Positions 41,402-48,941 of a stretch of 48,941 nucleotides of DNA are shown here, one piece after another; the first letter of the stretch is position 1, and the number at the start of each line of letters is the position of its first letter. A program made the translations under genes and the position numbers. The DNA is from Nocardioides soli (lineage in GTDB: Bacteria; Actinomycetota; Actinomycetes; Propionibacteriales; Nocardioidaceae), in NCBI RefSeq assembly GCF_014191495.1, contig NZ_JACHWR010000008.1:1-48941 (forward strand). Reading direction: 5' to 3'. The notes below the pieces were generated by a model. That model was not told the DNA's origin. It did no database searches and saw nothing but the letters and a program-made list of their open reading frames with translations.

Positions 41402-41430
41402 TGCACAAGTTCAAGTTAACTTCACGTCAA
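41402..41430 (-). promoter_or_regulatory. Quinone-oxidoreductase promoter with AAGTTAACTT operator
   Basis: On the minus strand a TTGACG -35 (41430-41425) is followed after 17 bp by a weak -10 region (TGTGCA, 41407-41402). The spacer contains the perfect palindrome AAGTTAACTT (41422-41413), extended to an imperfect 14-bp site. HxlR- and MarR-type repressors of quinone reductases often use such AT-rich sites; no regulator gene is adjacent. Confidence 0.5.
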
Positions 41431-42411
41431 CCATCGCAGGCTCCGACCGTGTCCCTGGGTCCGCGCCACGGCGCGGCCGTCGACACCGAGGACGAACCCG
41501 TGCTCGTCCTCGGGCAGGTCCGGCCCGGTGGCGGTCACGCCCGGCAGCACCCGCGGCCCCTCGTTGCTCACCCAGTGGCAGCGGCCGGCCGCGACCAGCC
41601 CGGCCATCAGCCGGTGGAACGCCGCGCGCCGCTCGTCGGGCAGGTAGGCGATCACCGCGCTGTGGAAGACGACGACCGTCCCGTGCCGACCGGCCTCGTC
41701 GACCAGGCCCGGCAGCTCCTCGATCAGGTCGCCGCGGCGCAGGTACGGCGGATCGCGGCGCGCCACCTCGACGGCTCGCTCCAGCCGCGCCCGGCGGTCG
41801 TCGTGCTCGGGCCAGATCAGGGTCGCGAGCCAGCGCATCCGCTCGGTGTCGGTCACGTCGAGAGGGTTGAGGTCGACCCCGGCCCGCCAGGCCACGGAGG
41901 GCACCGTGGGCGGGAGCGGCGCGGGCCCGATCACGTCGCACGCGAGCGTCGGCGCCTCCGGATCGCCGGCCGCGCTGACCCCGGCGTCCGTGCGCCACAG
42001 ATACCGGTACCGGTCCGGGTAGAGGCACAGCCCGGCGCTCGCCCCGGCCTCCACCAGGGCGAGCGGCCCGGTCCCGGCGGCGAGGGCGAAGGCCGGCACG
42101 AGGGTCGCCAGCCGGCCGACCTCGTTCGTCTGGGTGGCGCGCTCGAGGATGGTCGCCCGGATCTCCCCGTCGTCGCCGAGGAGCGCCGCCCGCAGGTCGT
42201 CGTACGGCCCCGGCGCGGGAACCCCGTGCCAGCGGGCGGCCGCGAAGACCAGGTTCGGCTGTCGCTTGGGCACGGGCAGCCGGCCGAGCCACGCGAGCAC
42301 CTCGGGGTCGGACGCGACCCGGCTCGCCCAGTCCGCGAAGCACGCTGAGGTCGGGCGCGCGTCCGCGGCGAACTCGGAGTACTGCGTGGCGGTGTCGCCG
42401 TAGACGTCCAT
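41422..42411 (-). CDS. DUF2332-family protein
   Basis: 329 residues, soluble. The whole chain follows the DUF2332 pattern: YSEFAADARPTSACFADWASRVASDPEVLAWLGRLPVPKRQPNLVFAAARWHGV near the N-terminus, ALVEAGASAGLCLYPDRYRY in the middle and WVSNEGPRVLPG near the end. The motif ALVEAGASAGLCL looks like a glycine-rich SAM-binding loop, so a methyltransferase-like role has been considered for the family; nothing is proven. GGGAGGA lies 9 nt upstream of ATG 42411. Confidence 0.88.
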   Translation of the reverse strand: MDVYGDTATQYSEFAADARPTSACFADWASRVASDPEVLAWLGRLPVPKRQPNLVFAAARWHGVPAPGPYDDLRAALLGDDGEIRATILERATQTNEVGRLATLVPAFALAAGTGPLALVEAGASAGLCLYPDRYRYLWRTDAGVSAAGDPEAPTLACDVIGPAPLPPTVPSVAWRAGVDLNPLDVTDTERMRWLATLIWPEHDDRRARLERAVEVARRDPPYLRRGDLIEELPGLVDEAGRHGTVVVFHSAVIAYLPDERRAAFHRLMAGLVAAGRCHWVSNEGPRVLPGVTATGPDLPEDEHGFVLGVDGRAVARTQGHGRSLRWLT

Positions 42412-42470
42412 CCGGTGCGATCCTCCCGTTTCCCGTCCGGGCGACACCCGGATGGGCCACCATTCTCCGC

Positions 42471-43424
42471 ATGGGGATCGTCGGGGGGCGGCGGGCCGCG
42501 GCGACGCTCGCCACCGGCGCGCTCCTCCTGTCCGGGCTGGCGGCCTGCTCACGCGCTCCCGACCCGGCACTCGCCGTGCAGAGCGGGCTGCGACACCTCG
42601 ACCAGGTACGAGCCGCGGAGGTCACGCAGCCGGGCCCCGACCGGTCCGGCGCGATCAGGATCACCTACGCCGCGGCCGTCGACGACGCGGCCGGGTTGGC
42701 GGCACTGGTCTCGGAGGTCGACGCGGTCGCCGCGGACCGCGGCTACCCGTCGTACCGGCTGACCCTGGTCTCGGCCGTCACGCCGGAGTCGGAGCTCACC
42801 GTCGGCGACGGCTTCGGCGATCGGCGTGGCAGCAGGGCCGTGCTCCGCACCTGGCTCCGGCTCACCGACACGATGCTCGGAGCCGTGTCGTACGCCGTGG
42901 GCCCGGACGGCGAGACGGTCCGGGTCCGCTCCGGGGGCGGCGCGGCGCACGACGTGGCCCGGGCCCGGCGGATCGGCCACGGGAGCGACCGGACCGTGTG
43001 GGTCTTCGACAGCGGCCCCGGCACCTTCACCGCGACCGGCCGGATGACGGGCCGCGACCTACGCCTCTTCGAGGCCGTGCAGCGCGGCGCCGGCGCGGAG
43101 GGCCAGCCCGTGTGGGTGCCTTCCTGGCAGCTCGACCGCCGCGCCGGACACGTGCGGCTCGACCTGACGGTCGACGTCGCGGCGGCGAGGACGCCCGAGC
43201 AACTCACCGTCGCCCGCCACGGCCGGACGCTCGCGCCCCTCGTGCGGGCGGCCCAGGTCGCGCTCGGCGCCACCGACCTCCCGGCCTGGCTGCGCCTGCA
43301 CGCCACCGGGGCCGGGCCCGACGATGTCTTCGGCAGCTGGGCATCCGACCGGCCCGCCGCACGCGGCCGCGACCGGCTCGACCGAGGCTGGGACGCGTGG
43401 CTGGCCCGGCAGGCCGCGCGCTGA
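42471..43424 (+). CDS. Hypothetical lipoprotein
   Basis: 317 residues. Signal peptide with lipobox SGLAAC (Cys26). Mature part without recognised domain; two similar-looking stretches (AGLAALVSEVDAVAADRGYPSYRLTLVSAV and DLRLFEAVQRGAG...VWVPSWQLDRRAGHVRLDLTVDV) suggest an alpha/beta fold. Diverges from the DUF2332 gene (59 bp) and converges on the aldehyde dehydrogenase gene with only 18 bp between stops. Probably exposed on the cell surface. Confidence 0.75.
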   Translation: MGIVGGRRAAATLATGALLLSGLAACSRAPDPALAVQSGLRHLDQVRAAEVTQPGPDRSGAIRITYAAAVDDAAGLAALVSEVDAVAADRGYPSYRLTLVSAVTPESELTVGDGFGDRRGSRAVLRTWLRLTDTMLGAVSYAVGPDGETVRVRSGGGAAHDVARARRIGHGSDRTVWVFDSGPGTFTATGRMTGRDLRLFEAVQRGAGAEGQPVWVPSWQLDRRAGHVRLDLTVDVAAARTPEQLTVARHGRTLAPLVRAAQVALGATDLPAWLRLHATGAGPDDVFGSWASDRPAARGRDRLDRGWDAWLARQAAR

Positions 43425-43442
43425 TTGCCGGGCCGACCCGGG

Positions 43443-44912
43443 TCAGCCGGCGGGCAGCGCGACGTACGTCGTCTCGAGGTACTCCTCGATGCCCTCGAAG
43501 CCGCCCTCGCGCCCGAAGCCGCTGGCCTTGACGCCGCCGAACGGCGCCGCCGGGTTGGAGATCAGCCCGGAGTTGATGCCGACCATGCCGTACTCCAGCG
43601 ACTCCGCGACCCGGATGGTGCGCGCCAGGTCGCGGGTGTAGACGTACGACGCGAGTCCGTACTCGGTGTCGTTGGCCCGGCGGATCGCCTCCTCCTCGCT
43701 CTCGAACGTCGTGATCGGCGCGACCGGGCCGAAGATCTCCTGCACGTTGATCTCCGAGTCGGCGGGCACGTCGAGCAGCACGGTCGGCGAGTAGAAGTAG
43801 CCGGCACCGTCGGGCGCCGAGCCCCCGACGACGACCTTCGCGCCGTCGTGCACGGCGTCGGTGACGAGCTGGCCCACGCTCTCGACGGCCTGCTCGTCGA
43901 TGAGCGGGCCGACGTCGACGCCGTCGTCCTGGCCGCGGCCGACGGTCAGCGCGCCCATCCGCTTGCCGAGCTTCTCGCCGAACTCCTGGGCGACCGAGGA
44001 GTGCACCAGGAACCGGTTGGCGGCGGTGCACGCCTCCCCCATGTTGCGCATCTTCGCGACCATGGCGCCGTCGACCGCGGCGTCGATGTCGGCGTCGTCG
44101 AAGACGATGAACGGCGCGTTGCCGCCGAGCTCCATGCTCAGCCGCTGGAGCTGCTCGGCCGACTGCCGCACCAGCACCCGGCCCACCGCGGTCGAGCCGG
44201 TGAAGCTCACCTTGCGCAGCCGGTCGTCGGCCTGCAGGGTCTCGCTGAACTCGCGGGTGTGGCTGGTCGTCACCACGTTGAGCACCCCGGCCGGGAGCCC
44301 CGCCTCCGCCAGCAGGGCGGCCAGCGCGAGCATCGTCAGCGGCGTCTGGCTGGCGGGCTTGACCACCATCGTGCAGCCGGCCGCGACCGCCGGCCCGATC
44401 TTGCGGGTGCCCATCGCGAGCGGGAAGTTCCACGGGGTGATGAACAGGCACGGACCGACCGGCTTCTTGATGGTCAGCAGGCGGCTGCCGCCGGCCGGCG
44501 CCTGCATCCAGCGACCGTGGACGCGCACCGCCTCCTCGGCGTACCACCGGAAGAACTCGGCGCCGTAGGCGACCTCACCGCGCGACTCGGCGACGGTCTT
44601 GCCCATCTCGAGGCTCATCAGGTGCGCGAAGCGATCGGCGCGCTCGGTGATCAGCTCGAACGCCCTGCGCAGGATCTCGCCGCGCTCGCGCGGCGCGGTC
44701 CGCGCCCAGTCCGCCTGGGCGTCGACCGCCGCGTCGAGGGCCTCGACGGCGTCGCCCGGCGACCCGTTCGCCACGTCGGTGAGCACCGACCCGTCGGCGG
44801 GGTCGATCACGTCGAAGCGCTCGCCGCCCTCGGCCTCGCGCCAGGCGCCGCCGACGTAGAGGCCGCGCGTGTCGGGGCCGAGCAGGTCGAGTCCGTTGAT
44901 CTGGCCATCCAT
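43443..44912 (-). CDS. gabD: NAD(P)-dependent succinate-semialdehyde dehydrogenase
   Basis: 489 residues, usual ALDH length. N162 in ITPWNFP, the Rossmann stretch KVSFTGSTAVGRVLV, general base E261 in MELGGNAPFIVFDDADID and catalytic Cys in RNMGEACTAANRFLV (C295). IFGPVAPITTFESEEEAIRRANDTEYGLASYVYT is the C-terminal signature. The combination with GGVKASGFGREGGFEGIEEYLETTYV favours the SSADH subgroup, which oxidises succinate semialdehyde to succinate in GABA or 4-hydroxybutyrate breakdown. ATG 44912 fits family length; the open frame extends further but through non-coding-looking sequence. Confidence 0.9.
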   Translation of the reverse strand: MDGQINGLDLLGPDTRGLYVGGAWREAEGGERFDVIDPADGSVLTDVANGSPGDAVEALDAAVDAQADWARTAPRERGEILRRAFELITERADRFAHLMSLEMGKTVAESRGEVAYGAEFFRWYAEEAVRVHGRWMQAPAGGSRLLTIKKPVGPCLFITPWNFPLAMGTRKIGPAVAAGCTMVVKPASQTPLTMLALAALLAEAGLPAGVLNVVTTSHTREFSETLQADDRLRKVSFTGSTAVGRVLVRQSAEQLQRLSMELGGNAPFIVFDDADIDAAVDGAMVAKMRNMGEACTAANRFLVHSSVAQEFGEKLGKRMGALTVGRGQDDGVDVGPLIDEQAVESVGQLVTDAVHDGAKVVVGGSAPDGAGYFYSPTVLLDVPADSEINVQEIFGPVAPITTFESEEEAIRRANDTEYGLASYVYTRDLARTIRVAESLEYGMVGINSGLISNPAAPFGGVKASGFGREGGFEGIEEYLETTYVALPAG

Positions 44913-45003
44913 GCTGCCAGCGTGACACTCGATCGCCTTCGGGGAAACCACTGACACCCCCACCGCAAACGTGACACTCTTGGAGGGTCGACTCGGAGGG
45001 AGC

Positions 45004-45151
45004 ACCTTGTGTCGGCAAGAGCCCCTTGCTGACCCCATGCAGCGAGGGGCTCACCCTTGGAATGTTCCGATCCGGCGCACCCCCTCGCGGCGGATCGACG
45101 GAGTCCCAAGGAGCGGGGCCCCGGCGTGCACACCGGGGCCCCGCGTCATTT
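45004..45151 (+). ncRNA. Structured leader or small RNA, 6C-like, with terminator
   Basis: Three consecutive hairpins upstream of the EF-G2 gene. Hairpin 1 (45019-45052) has 13-bp arms with one G-T pair around ACCCCATG. Hairpin 2 (45069-45096) has 10-bp arms with one mismatch around ACCCCCTC. A perfect 12-bp GC stem (45113-45144) followed by GTCATTT looks like an intrinsic terminator. Two hairpins with C-rich loops ahead of a terminator are the outline of the actinobacterial 6C RNA; here the loops have runs of only four and five C. Either a free-standing 6C relative or an attenuator for EF-G2. The ends are approximate. Confidence 0.55.
45113..45150 (+). terminator. GC-rich intrinsic terminator ahead of EF-G2
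   Basis: Arms GCGGGGCCCCGG (45113-45124) and CCGGGGCCCCGC (45133-45144) around an 8-nt loop, followed by GTCATT. The stem is very stable; the T-tract is weak, as is common in GC-rich genomes. Confidence 0.65.
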
Positions 45152-45261
45152 CGGCCGCCGAATGAGGGCCCGTTGCCCCTTGTGTCGACGCGCGCGGAGG
45201 AGTTCCCTCGGATCAAGGGTTCGACAGGGGCCGCCTCAGCCAGCGCAGGGAGGTGTCGGCC

Positions 45262-47358
45262 ATGGCCGACAAGAGCAACCGGAGAGCGTCGGGACAAGAT
45301 CTGGGGGCGAGCAGCCCAGACCGGATCAGGAACGTGGTGCTGGTGGGCCCGGCCGGGTCCGGGAAGACCACGCTGGCCGAGACCCTGCTCGCCGCCTCGG
45401 GCGCGATCCCGCGCGCCGGCTCCGTGCGCGACGGCACCACCGTCTGCGACCACGAGGAGTCCGAGCACGCCCACGGCCGCACCATCTCGCTCGCGGTCGC
45501 CCCGCTTGTCCACGACGGCACGAAGGTCAACCTCGTCGACACCCCGGGGTACGCCGACTTCGTCGGCGAGCTGCGGGCCGGCCTGCGCGCGGCCGACTGC
45601 GCGCTCTTCGTGATCGCGGCCAACGAGGCCGTCGACGACGGCACCCGCTCGCTGTGGCGCGAGTGCGCGAGCGTCGGGATGCCGCGCGCCGTCGTGATCA
45701 CCAAGCTCGACCAGGCGCGGGCCGACTACGAGGGGTTGCTGGCCCAGGCACAGGCCGCCTTCGGCGACCGCCTGCTGCCGCTGTTCGTGCCCGTGCGTGA
45801 GGACGGGGAGGTGGTGGCGCTGACCGGGCTGCTCGCACCCGGCGAGGCGGCCGAGGCCACCGGGCTGCGCGGCGACCTGATCGAGGCGGTCATCGAGGAG
45901 TCCGAGGACGAGACGCTGATGGACCGCTACGTCGGCGGCGAGGAGATCGACGAGAAGGTGCTGGTCGGGGACCTCGAGCGGGCGGTCGCGCGCGCGACGT
46001 TCTTCCCCGTCGTCCCGGTCTGCTCGATGACGGGCGTGGGCTGCGCGGAGCTGCTCGACCTCGCCGTCCGGGGCTTCCCGTCGCCTGCCGAGCACCCCGC
46101 GCCCGACGTGTTCCTCCCCTCGGGCGCGACCGCCGACCCGATCCGCTGCGACCCCGACGGGCCGCTGGTCGCCGAGGTCGTGAAGACCACCAGCGACCCC
46201 TACGTCGGCCGGCTCAGCCTGGTGCGCGTCTTCTCCGGCACGCTGGCCGCCGACCAGTCGGTGCACGTGTCCGGCCACTTCTCGTCGTTCTTCGGCGAGT
46301 CCGCGGGCCACCCCGACCACGACGAGGACGAGAAGATCGGCGCGCTCGCCCACGTCTTCGGCAGGGCCCAGGCACCGGCGGGGAACGTGGTCGCCGGCGA
46401 CATCTGTGCGATCGGGCGGCTGTCGCGCGCCGAGACCGGCGACACGCTCTCGTCGGTCGACGAGCCCCGGGTGCTGCGCCCGTGGTCGATGCCCGAGCCG
46501 CTGCTGCCGGTCGCGATCGTCGCCAGCAGCAAGGCCGACGACGACAAGCTCTCCCAGGCGCTCACCCGGGTCGCCGCCGAGGACCCGTCGCTCCGCATCG
46601 AGAACAACCCCGAGACCCACCAGCTGGTGCTCTGGTGCATGGGCGAGTCGCATGCCGAGGTCACGCTCGAACGGCTGACCGAGCGGTACGGCGTCCACGT
46701 CGACCAGGAGCCGTTCGTGGTGTCGCTGCGCGAGACCTTCGCCGGCGCCGCGAAGGGCCTGGGCCGGCACGTCAAGCAGTCCGGCGGCCACGGTCAGTAC
46801 GCCGTGTGCCACCTCGAGGTGGAGCCGCTGCCGGAGGGCAGCGGCTTCGAGTTCGTCGACAAGGTCGTCGGCGGCGCGGTGCCGCGGCAGTTCATCCTCT
46901 CGGTCGAGAAGGGTGTGCGGTCGCAGATGGAGAAGGGCGTGCGCCTCGGCCACCCCGTCGTCGACCTGCGGGTAACGCTCACCGACGGCAAGGCCCACAG
47001 CGTCGACTCCTCCGACATGGCCTTCCAGACCGCCGGCGCCCTCGCGCTGCGGGAGGCCGCGGCCGCCACCACCGTGACGATGCTCGAGCCCTACGACACC
47101 GTCACCGTCGTCGTACCCGACGACCTGGTCGGCCCGGTGATGAGCGACCTCTCCGCCCGCCGCGGCCGGCTGCTCGGCACCGACAAGGTCGGCGAGGACC
47201 GCACCTCCGTGCAGGCCGAGGTGCCTCAGACCGAGCTGGTCCGCTACGCCGTCGACCTGCGCTCCTCCACCCACGGCTCGGGCGTCTTCACCCGGTCCTT
47301 CGCCCACTACGAGCCGATGCCCGAAGAGGTCGCGCGCACCGTCGCCCCGCGGGAGTGA
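45262..47358 (+). CDS. fusA2: Elongation factor G-like protein EF-G2
   Basis: 698 residues. GTPase domain with P-loop VLVGPAGSGKTTLAE (27-41), switch II VDTPGYADFVGELRA and TKLD in place of the usual NKxD (VVITKLDQARADY). Domains II-V follow (KTTSDPYVGRLSLVRVFSGTL, LPVAIVASSKADDDKLSQALTRVAAEDPSLRIENNPETHQLVLWCMGESHAEVTLERL, KQSGGHGQYAVCHLEVEPL). It is the EF-G paralogue known from mycobacteria; a role in translocation has not been shown for that group. AGGGAGG (45247-45253) selects ATG 45262. The leader of more than 100 nt contains the hairpin RNA above. Confidence 0.93.
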   Translation: MADKSNRRASGQDLGASSPDRIRNVVLVGPAGSGKTTLAETLLAASGAIPRAGSVRDGTTVCDHEESEHAHGRTISLAVAPLVHDGTKVNLVDTPGYADFVGELRAGLRAADCALFVIAANEAVDDGTRSLWRECASVGMPRAVVITKLDQARADYEGLLAQAQAAFGDRLLPLFVPVREDGEVVALTGLLAPGEAAEATGLRGDLIEAVIEESEDETLMDRYVGGEEIDEKVLVGDLERAVARATFFPVVPVCSMTGVGCAELLDLAVRGFPSPAEHPAPDVFLPSGATADPIRCDPDGPLVAEVVKTTSDPYVGRLSLVRVFSGTLAADQSVHVSGHFSSFFGESAGHPDHDEDEKIGALAHVFGRAQAPAGNVVAGDICAIGRLSRAETGDTLSSVDEPRVLRPWSMPEPLLPVAIVASSKADDDKLSQALTRVAAEDPSLRIENNPETHQLVLWCMGESHAEVTLERLTERYGVHVDQEPFVVSLRETFAGAAKGLGRHVKQSGGHGQYAVCHLEVEPLPEGSGFEFVDKVVGGAVPRQFILSVEKGVRSQMEKGVRLGHPVVDLRVTLTDGKAHSVDSSDMAFQTAGALALREAAAATTVTMLEPYDTVTVVVPDDLVGPVMSDLSARRGRLLGTDKVGEDRTSVQAEVPQTELVRYAVDLRSSTHGSGVFTRSFAHYEPMPEEVARTVAPRE

Positions 47359-47367
47359 CCCCTGCGG

Positions 47368-47456
47368 GGTTTCGGCTGTCAGCAGCCAGAACCCGCACGA
47401 CACGCCGGCGCCTCACGGCGTGTCCTGCGGGTTTCGGCTGTCAGCAGCCGAAACCC
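47368..47456. repeat. Palindromic repeat element, family A, copy 2
   Basis: Same three-stem layout as 5404-5494. Hairpin 1 (47368-47393), central arms CCCGCACGACACGCCG (47392-47407) and CGGCGTGTCCTGCGGG (47416-47431) pairing at 15 of 16 positions, and hairpin 2 (47429-47456) with a perfect 12-bp stem GGGTTTCGGCTG / CAGCCGAAACCC around TCAG. It lies between convergent EF-G2 and PBP genes and stops 1 bp before the PBP stop codon. Confidence 0.88.
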
Positions 47457-47457
47457 C

Positions 47458-48941
47458 CTACCGCGACCGCAGGAACTGCTCCAGGATCGGCCCGGCGGTG
47501 CCGGAGCCGGAGTCGCCCTCGTCGACGTACACGGCGACGGCGAGGTCGCCCTGGGCGGCAACCATCCAGGCGTGCAGGAGCACCTTGCCGTCGCGCTCGA
47601 ACTCGGCGGTGCCGGTCTTCGCGATCACCGGTCCGCCGGGCACGTCGAGCAGGCCACGCCCGCTGCCGGAGGTGACGACGCCGCGCAGCATCGAGCGGAG
47701 CGCGGCGACCTCCTCCTTGCCGAGCGGCGCGGCCTCGTCGGGCACCGTGACCTCGACCGACTTCACCAGCCGGGGCACGACGGTCTCGCCCGCCTGGATC
47801 GAGGCCATCACGGTCGCCATCGCCATCGGGGAGGCCAGGATGCCGCCCTGGCCGATCAGGTCGGCTGCGGCCTCGGTCTCCGACTTCGGGTCGGGCACCT
47901 GGCCGAAGTACGACGGGAAGCCGAGGTCGTGGTCGATCCCGAGCCCGAGCGAGGCGGCCGCGCCGGCGAGGTCGCCGTCGGAGAGCTTGTCGGCGCTCGC
48001 GATGAAGGCGGTGTTGCAGGAGTTGGCGACCGCGGCGCTCAGCGGGATGTCCCCGAGCGCCCCGCTCGGGTAGTCGTCGTAGTTCTCGAACGGCTTGCCG
48101 TCGACGACGACCTCCGCGGTGCAGGGCACGACGGTCCGGGGCGTGAGTCCGGCCCGCAGCAGGGCCAGGCTGCTGACGGTCTTGAACGTCGAGCCCGGCG
48201 CCGCCTGACCGTAGGTCGCGACGTTGTAGCCGTCGGTGCCGGGCCCGTTGGCCGCGGCGAGGATCGCCCCGTCGGAGGGACGGATCGCGACCAGTGCGCT
48301 CGCCGGGCCGACGTCCGCGAGCGCCGCCTCGGCGGCATGCTGCGCCTGGAGGTCCATCGTCAGCTCGAGCGGCCGGCCGGGCTGCGCGTCGACCCGGTAG
48401 AGCTCGCGCTCCCCGCCGTCGGAGGCCACGGCGTTCACCACGGCGCCGTCGACGCCCTGGAGCTGCTCGTCGTAGCGAGCCTGGAGCCCGGAGAGCCCGG
48501 CCTGGTCGCCGACCTGGTAGCGGTCGGGATGCTCCTTGAGCATCTCGGCGGTGACGGCGCCGACCGAGCCGAGGATCGGCAGCGCGAACTCGCGGCTCGG
48601 CCCCAGCGGGATGTCGTCGGCGATCGCGACGGCACCCTTGATCGAGCCGTAACCCTGAGCGACCGCGGCCGGCACGTCGTCCTTGCGGATCACGATCGCC
48701 TCGACGAACGCCTTGTCGCCCGCGGCCTTCACCCGCTCGGCGTACGCCGCGGCGTCGAGGTCCAGCAGCTGTGCGAGCCGGCGCGCGGACTCGCCCGCGC
48801 GCTTGGCCGGCACCTGGGAGCGGTCGATGCCGAAGCGGGTCACCGCCCGGTCGGTGACGATCACGTCGCCCTTGTTGCCGAGGATCAGCCCCCGGTCGGC
48901 GCGGACGGTGGTGACGTCGAGGACCGTGCCCGACTGCAGCG
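47458..48941 (-). CDS. Penicillin-binding protein, MecA-N/transpeptidase type (5' end outside window)
   Basis: The frame stays open to the right edge, so the N-terminus with its membrane anchor is missing. The visible part starts in an NTF2-like MecA_N domain (TVRADRGLILGNKGDVIVTDRAVTRFGIDRSQV), passes a dimerisation domain (GSIKGAVAIADDIPLGPSREFALPILGSVGAVT) and reaches the transpeptidase with SxxK in PGSTFKTVSS, SxN in ANSCNTAF and KTG in VIAKTGTAEF. All three catalytic motifs are intact. It cross-links peptidoglycan; the MecA_N-type head suggests low affinity for beta-lactams in some relatives. It converges on EF-G2 across a family A repeat. Confidence 0.93.
   Translation of the reverse strand, partial: LQSGTVLDVTTVRADRGLILGNKGDVIVTDRAVTRFGIDRSQVPAKRAGESARRLAQLLDLDAAAYAERVKAAGDKAFVEAIVIRKDDVPAAVAQGYGSIKGAVAIADDIPLGPSREFALPILGSVGAVTAEMLKEHPDRYQVGDQAGLSGLQARYDEQLQGVDGAVVNAVASDGGERELYRVDAQPGRPLELTMDLQAQHAAEAALADVGPASALVAIRPSDGAILAAANGPGTDGYNVATYGQAAPGSTFKTVSSLALLRAGLTPRTVVPCTAEVVVDGKPFENYDDYPSGALGDIPLSAAVANSCNTAFIASADKLSDGDLAGAAASLGLGIDHDLGFPSYFGQVPDPKSETEAAADLIGQGGILASPMAMATVMASIQAGETVVPRLVKSVEVTVPDEAAPLGKEEVAALRSMLRGVVTSGSGRGLLDVPGGPVIAKTGTAEFERDGKVLLHAWMVAAQGDLAVAVYVDEGDSGSGTAGPILEQFLRSR

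Noticed and set aside
44921..44979. CGTGACACTC repeated at 44921 and 44970, considered as a third MerR operator
   Set aside because: Only one half-site is present in each copy, with no inverted TGTCA at the right distance and no matching -10 arrangement.
44971..45165. 64-codon plus-strand frame in front of EF-G2
   Set aside because: It runs through both C-loop hairpins and the terminator stem, has no ribosome-binding site and unlikely composition; an RNA element explains the region better.

Overview
The window is a stretch of very GC-rich chromosome from an actinomycete, most likely a Nocardioides-type member of the Propionibacteriales. That placement is an inference from base composition, codon use, frequent GTG starts and gene content: an EthA-like monooxygenase, a SigG-like sigma factor, a mycothiol-dependent-family enzyme, the EF-G2 paralogue, CsbD, and a glpD/TetR/flavoprotein/lipid-kinase cluster arranged as in mycobacteria. 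I see no rRNA, tRNA, CRISPR array, transposase or prophage. Every gene with a recognisable product looks intact, apart from the two cut by the window edges.

Layout. 1-4.5 kb, minus strand: a VanZ-family membrane protein (cut at the left edge), a large secreted subtilase and a histidine-phosphatase-family protein. 4.8-9.9 kb: a small two-repeat unknown protein, then a fatty-acid beta-oxidation pair (FadB-like trifunctional enzyme and thiolase) divergent from a MerR regulator whose probable operator lies between the -35 and -10 of the thiolase promoter. 10-16.3 kb: a PNPOx-fold protein, CsbD, a DEAD-box helicase, an EthA-like Baeyer-Villiger monooxygenase, an alpha-methylacyl-CoA racemase-family protein and an AbiEi/DUF559-like protein. 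16.4-24.5 kb: an amino-acid ABC importer, an M28 lipoprotein peptidase, a CapA-family lipoprotein, a MalY-type C-S lyase, a GH1 beta-glucosidase and a pirin. 24.6-29.3 kb: a lipid kinase and an alkyl-DHAP-synthase-like flavoprotein, divergent from TetR and GlpD. 29.3-32 kb: SigG, a DinB-fold protein and a LuxR-type regulator. 32-39 kb: a two-component system interleaved with a secreted lipoprotein and a MacAB-like exporter. 39-45 kb: an MFS exporter, a quinone oxidoreductase, a DUF2332 protein, an unknown lipoprotein and succinate-semialdehyde dehydrogenase. 45-49 kb: a structured leader RNA, EF-G2, and a penicillin-binding protein cut by the right edge.

The most coherent candidate for an undescribed system is the 32.0-39.0 kb locus. 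The response-regulator, sensor-kinase, lipoprotein and exporter genes leave from two divergent intergenic regions. All four outward promoters carry related 11-bp-period direct repeats (TTCTTCAC-like). Two of them appear to drive tiny leader ORFs of 11 and 23 codons that overlap the start codon of the sensor kinase and of the exporter adaptor. This suggests one regulon in which sensor, lipoprotein and exporter form an envelope-sensing and efflux unit.

Two genome-scale habits also stand out. Every convergent gene junction longer than about 50 bp holds a long palindrome, and three of these palindrome families recur inside the window (REP/BIME-like elements). Many genes appear leaderless, with a TAnnnT -10 box ending 6-7 nt before the start codon, several of them as tight back-to-back divergent pairs.
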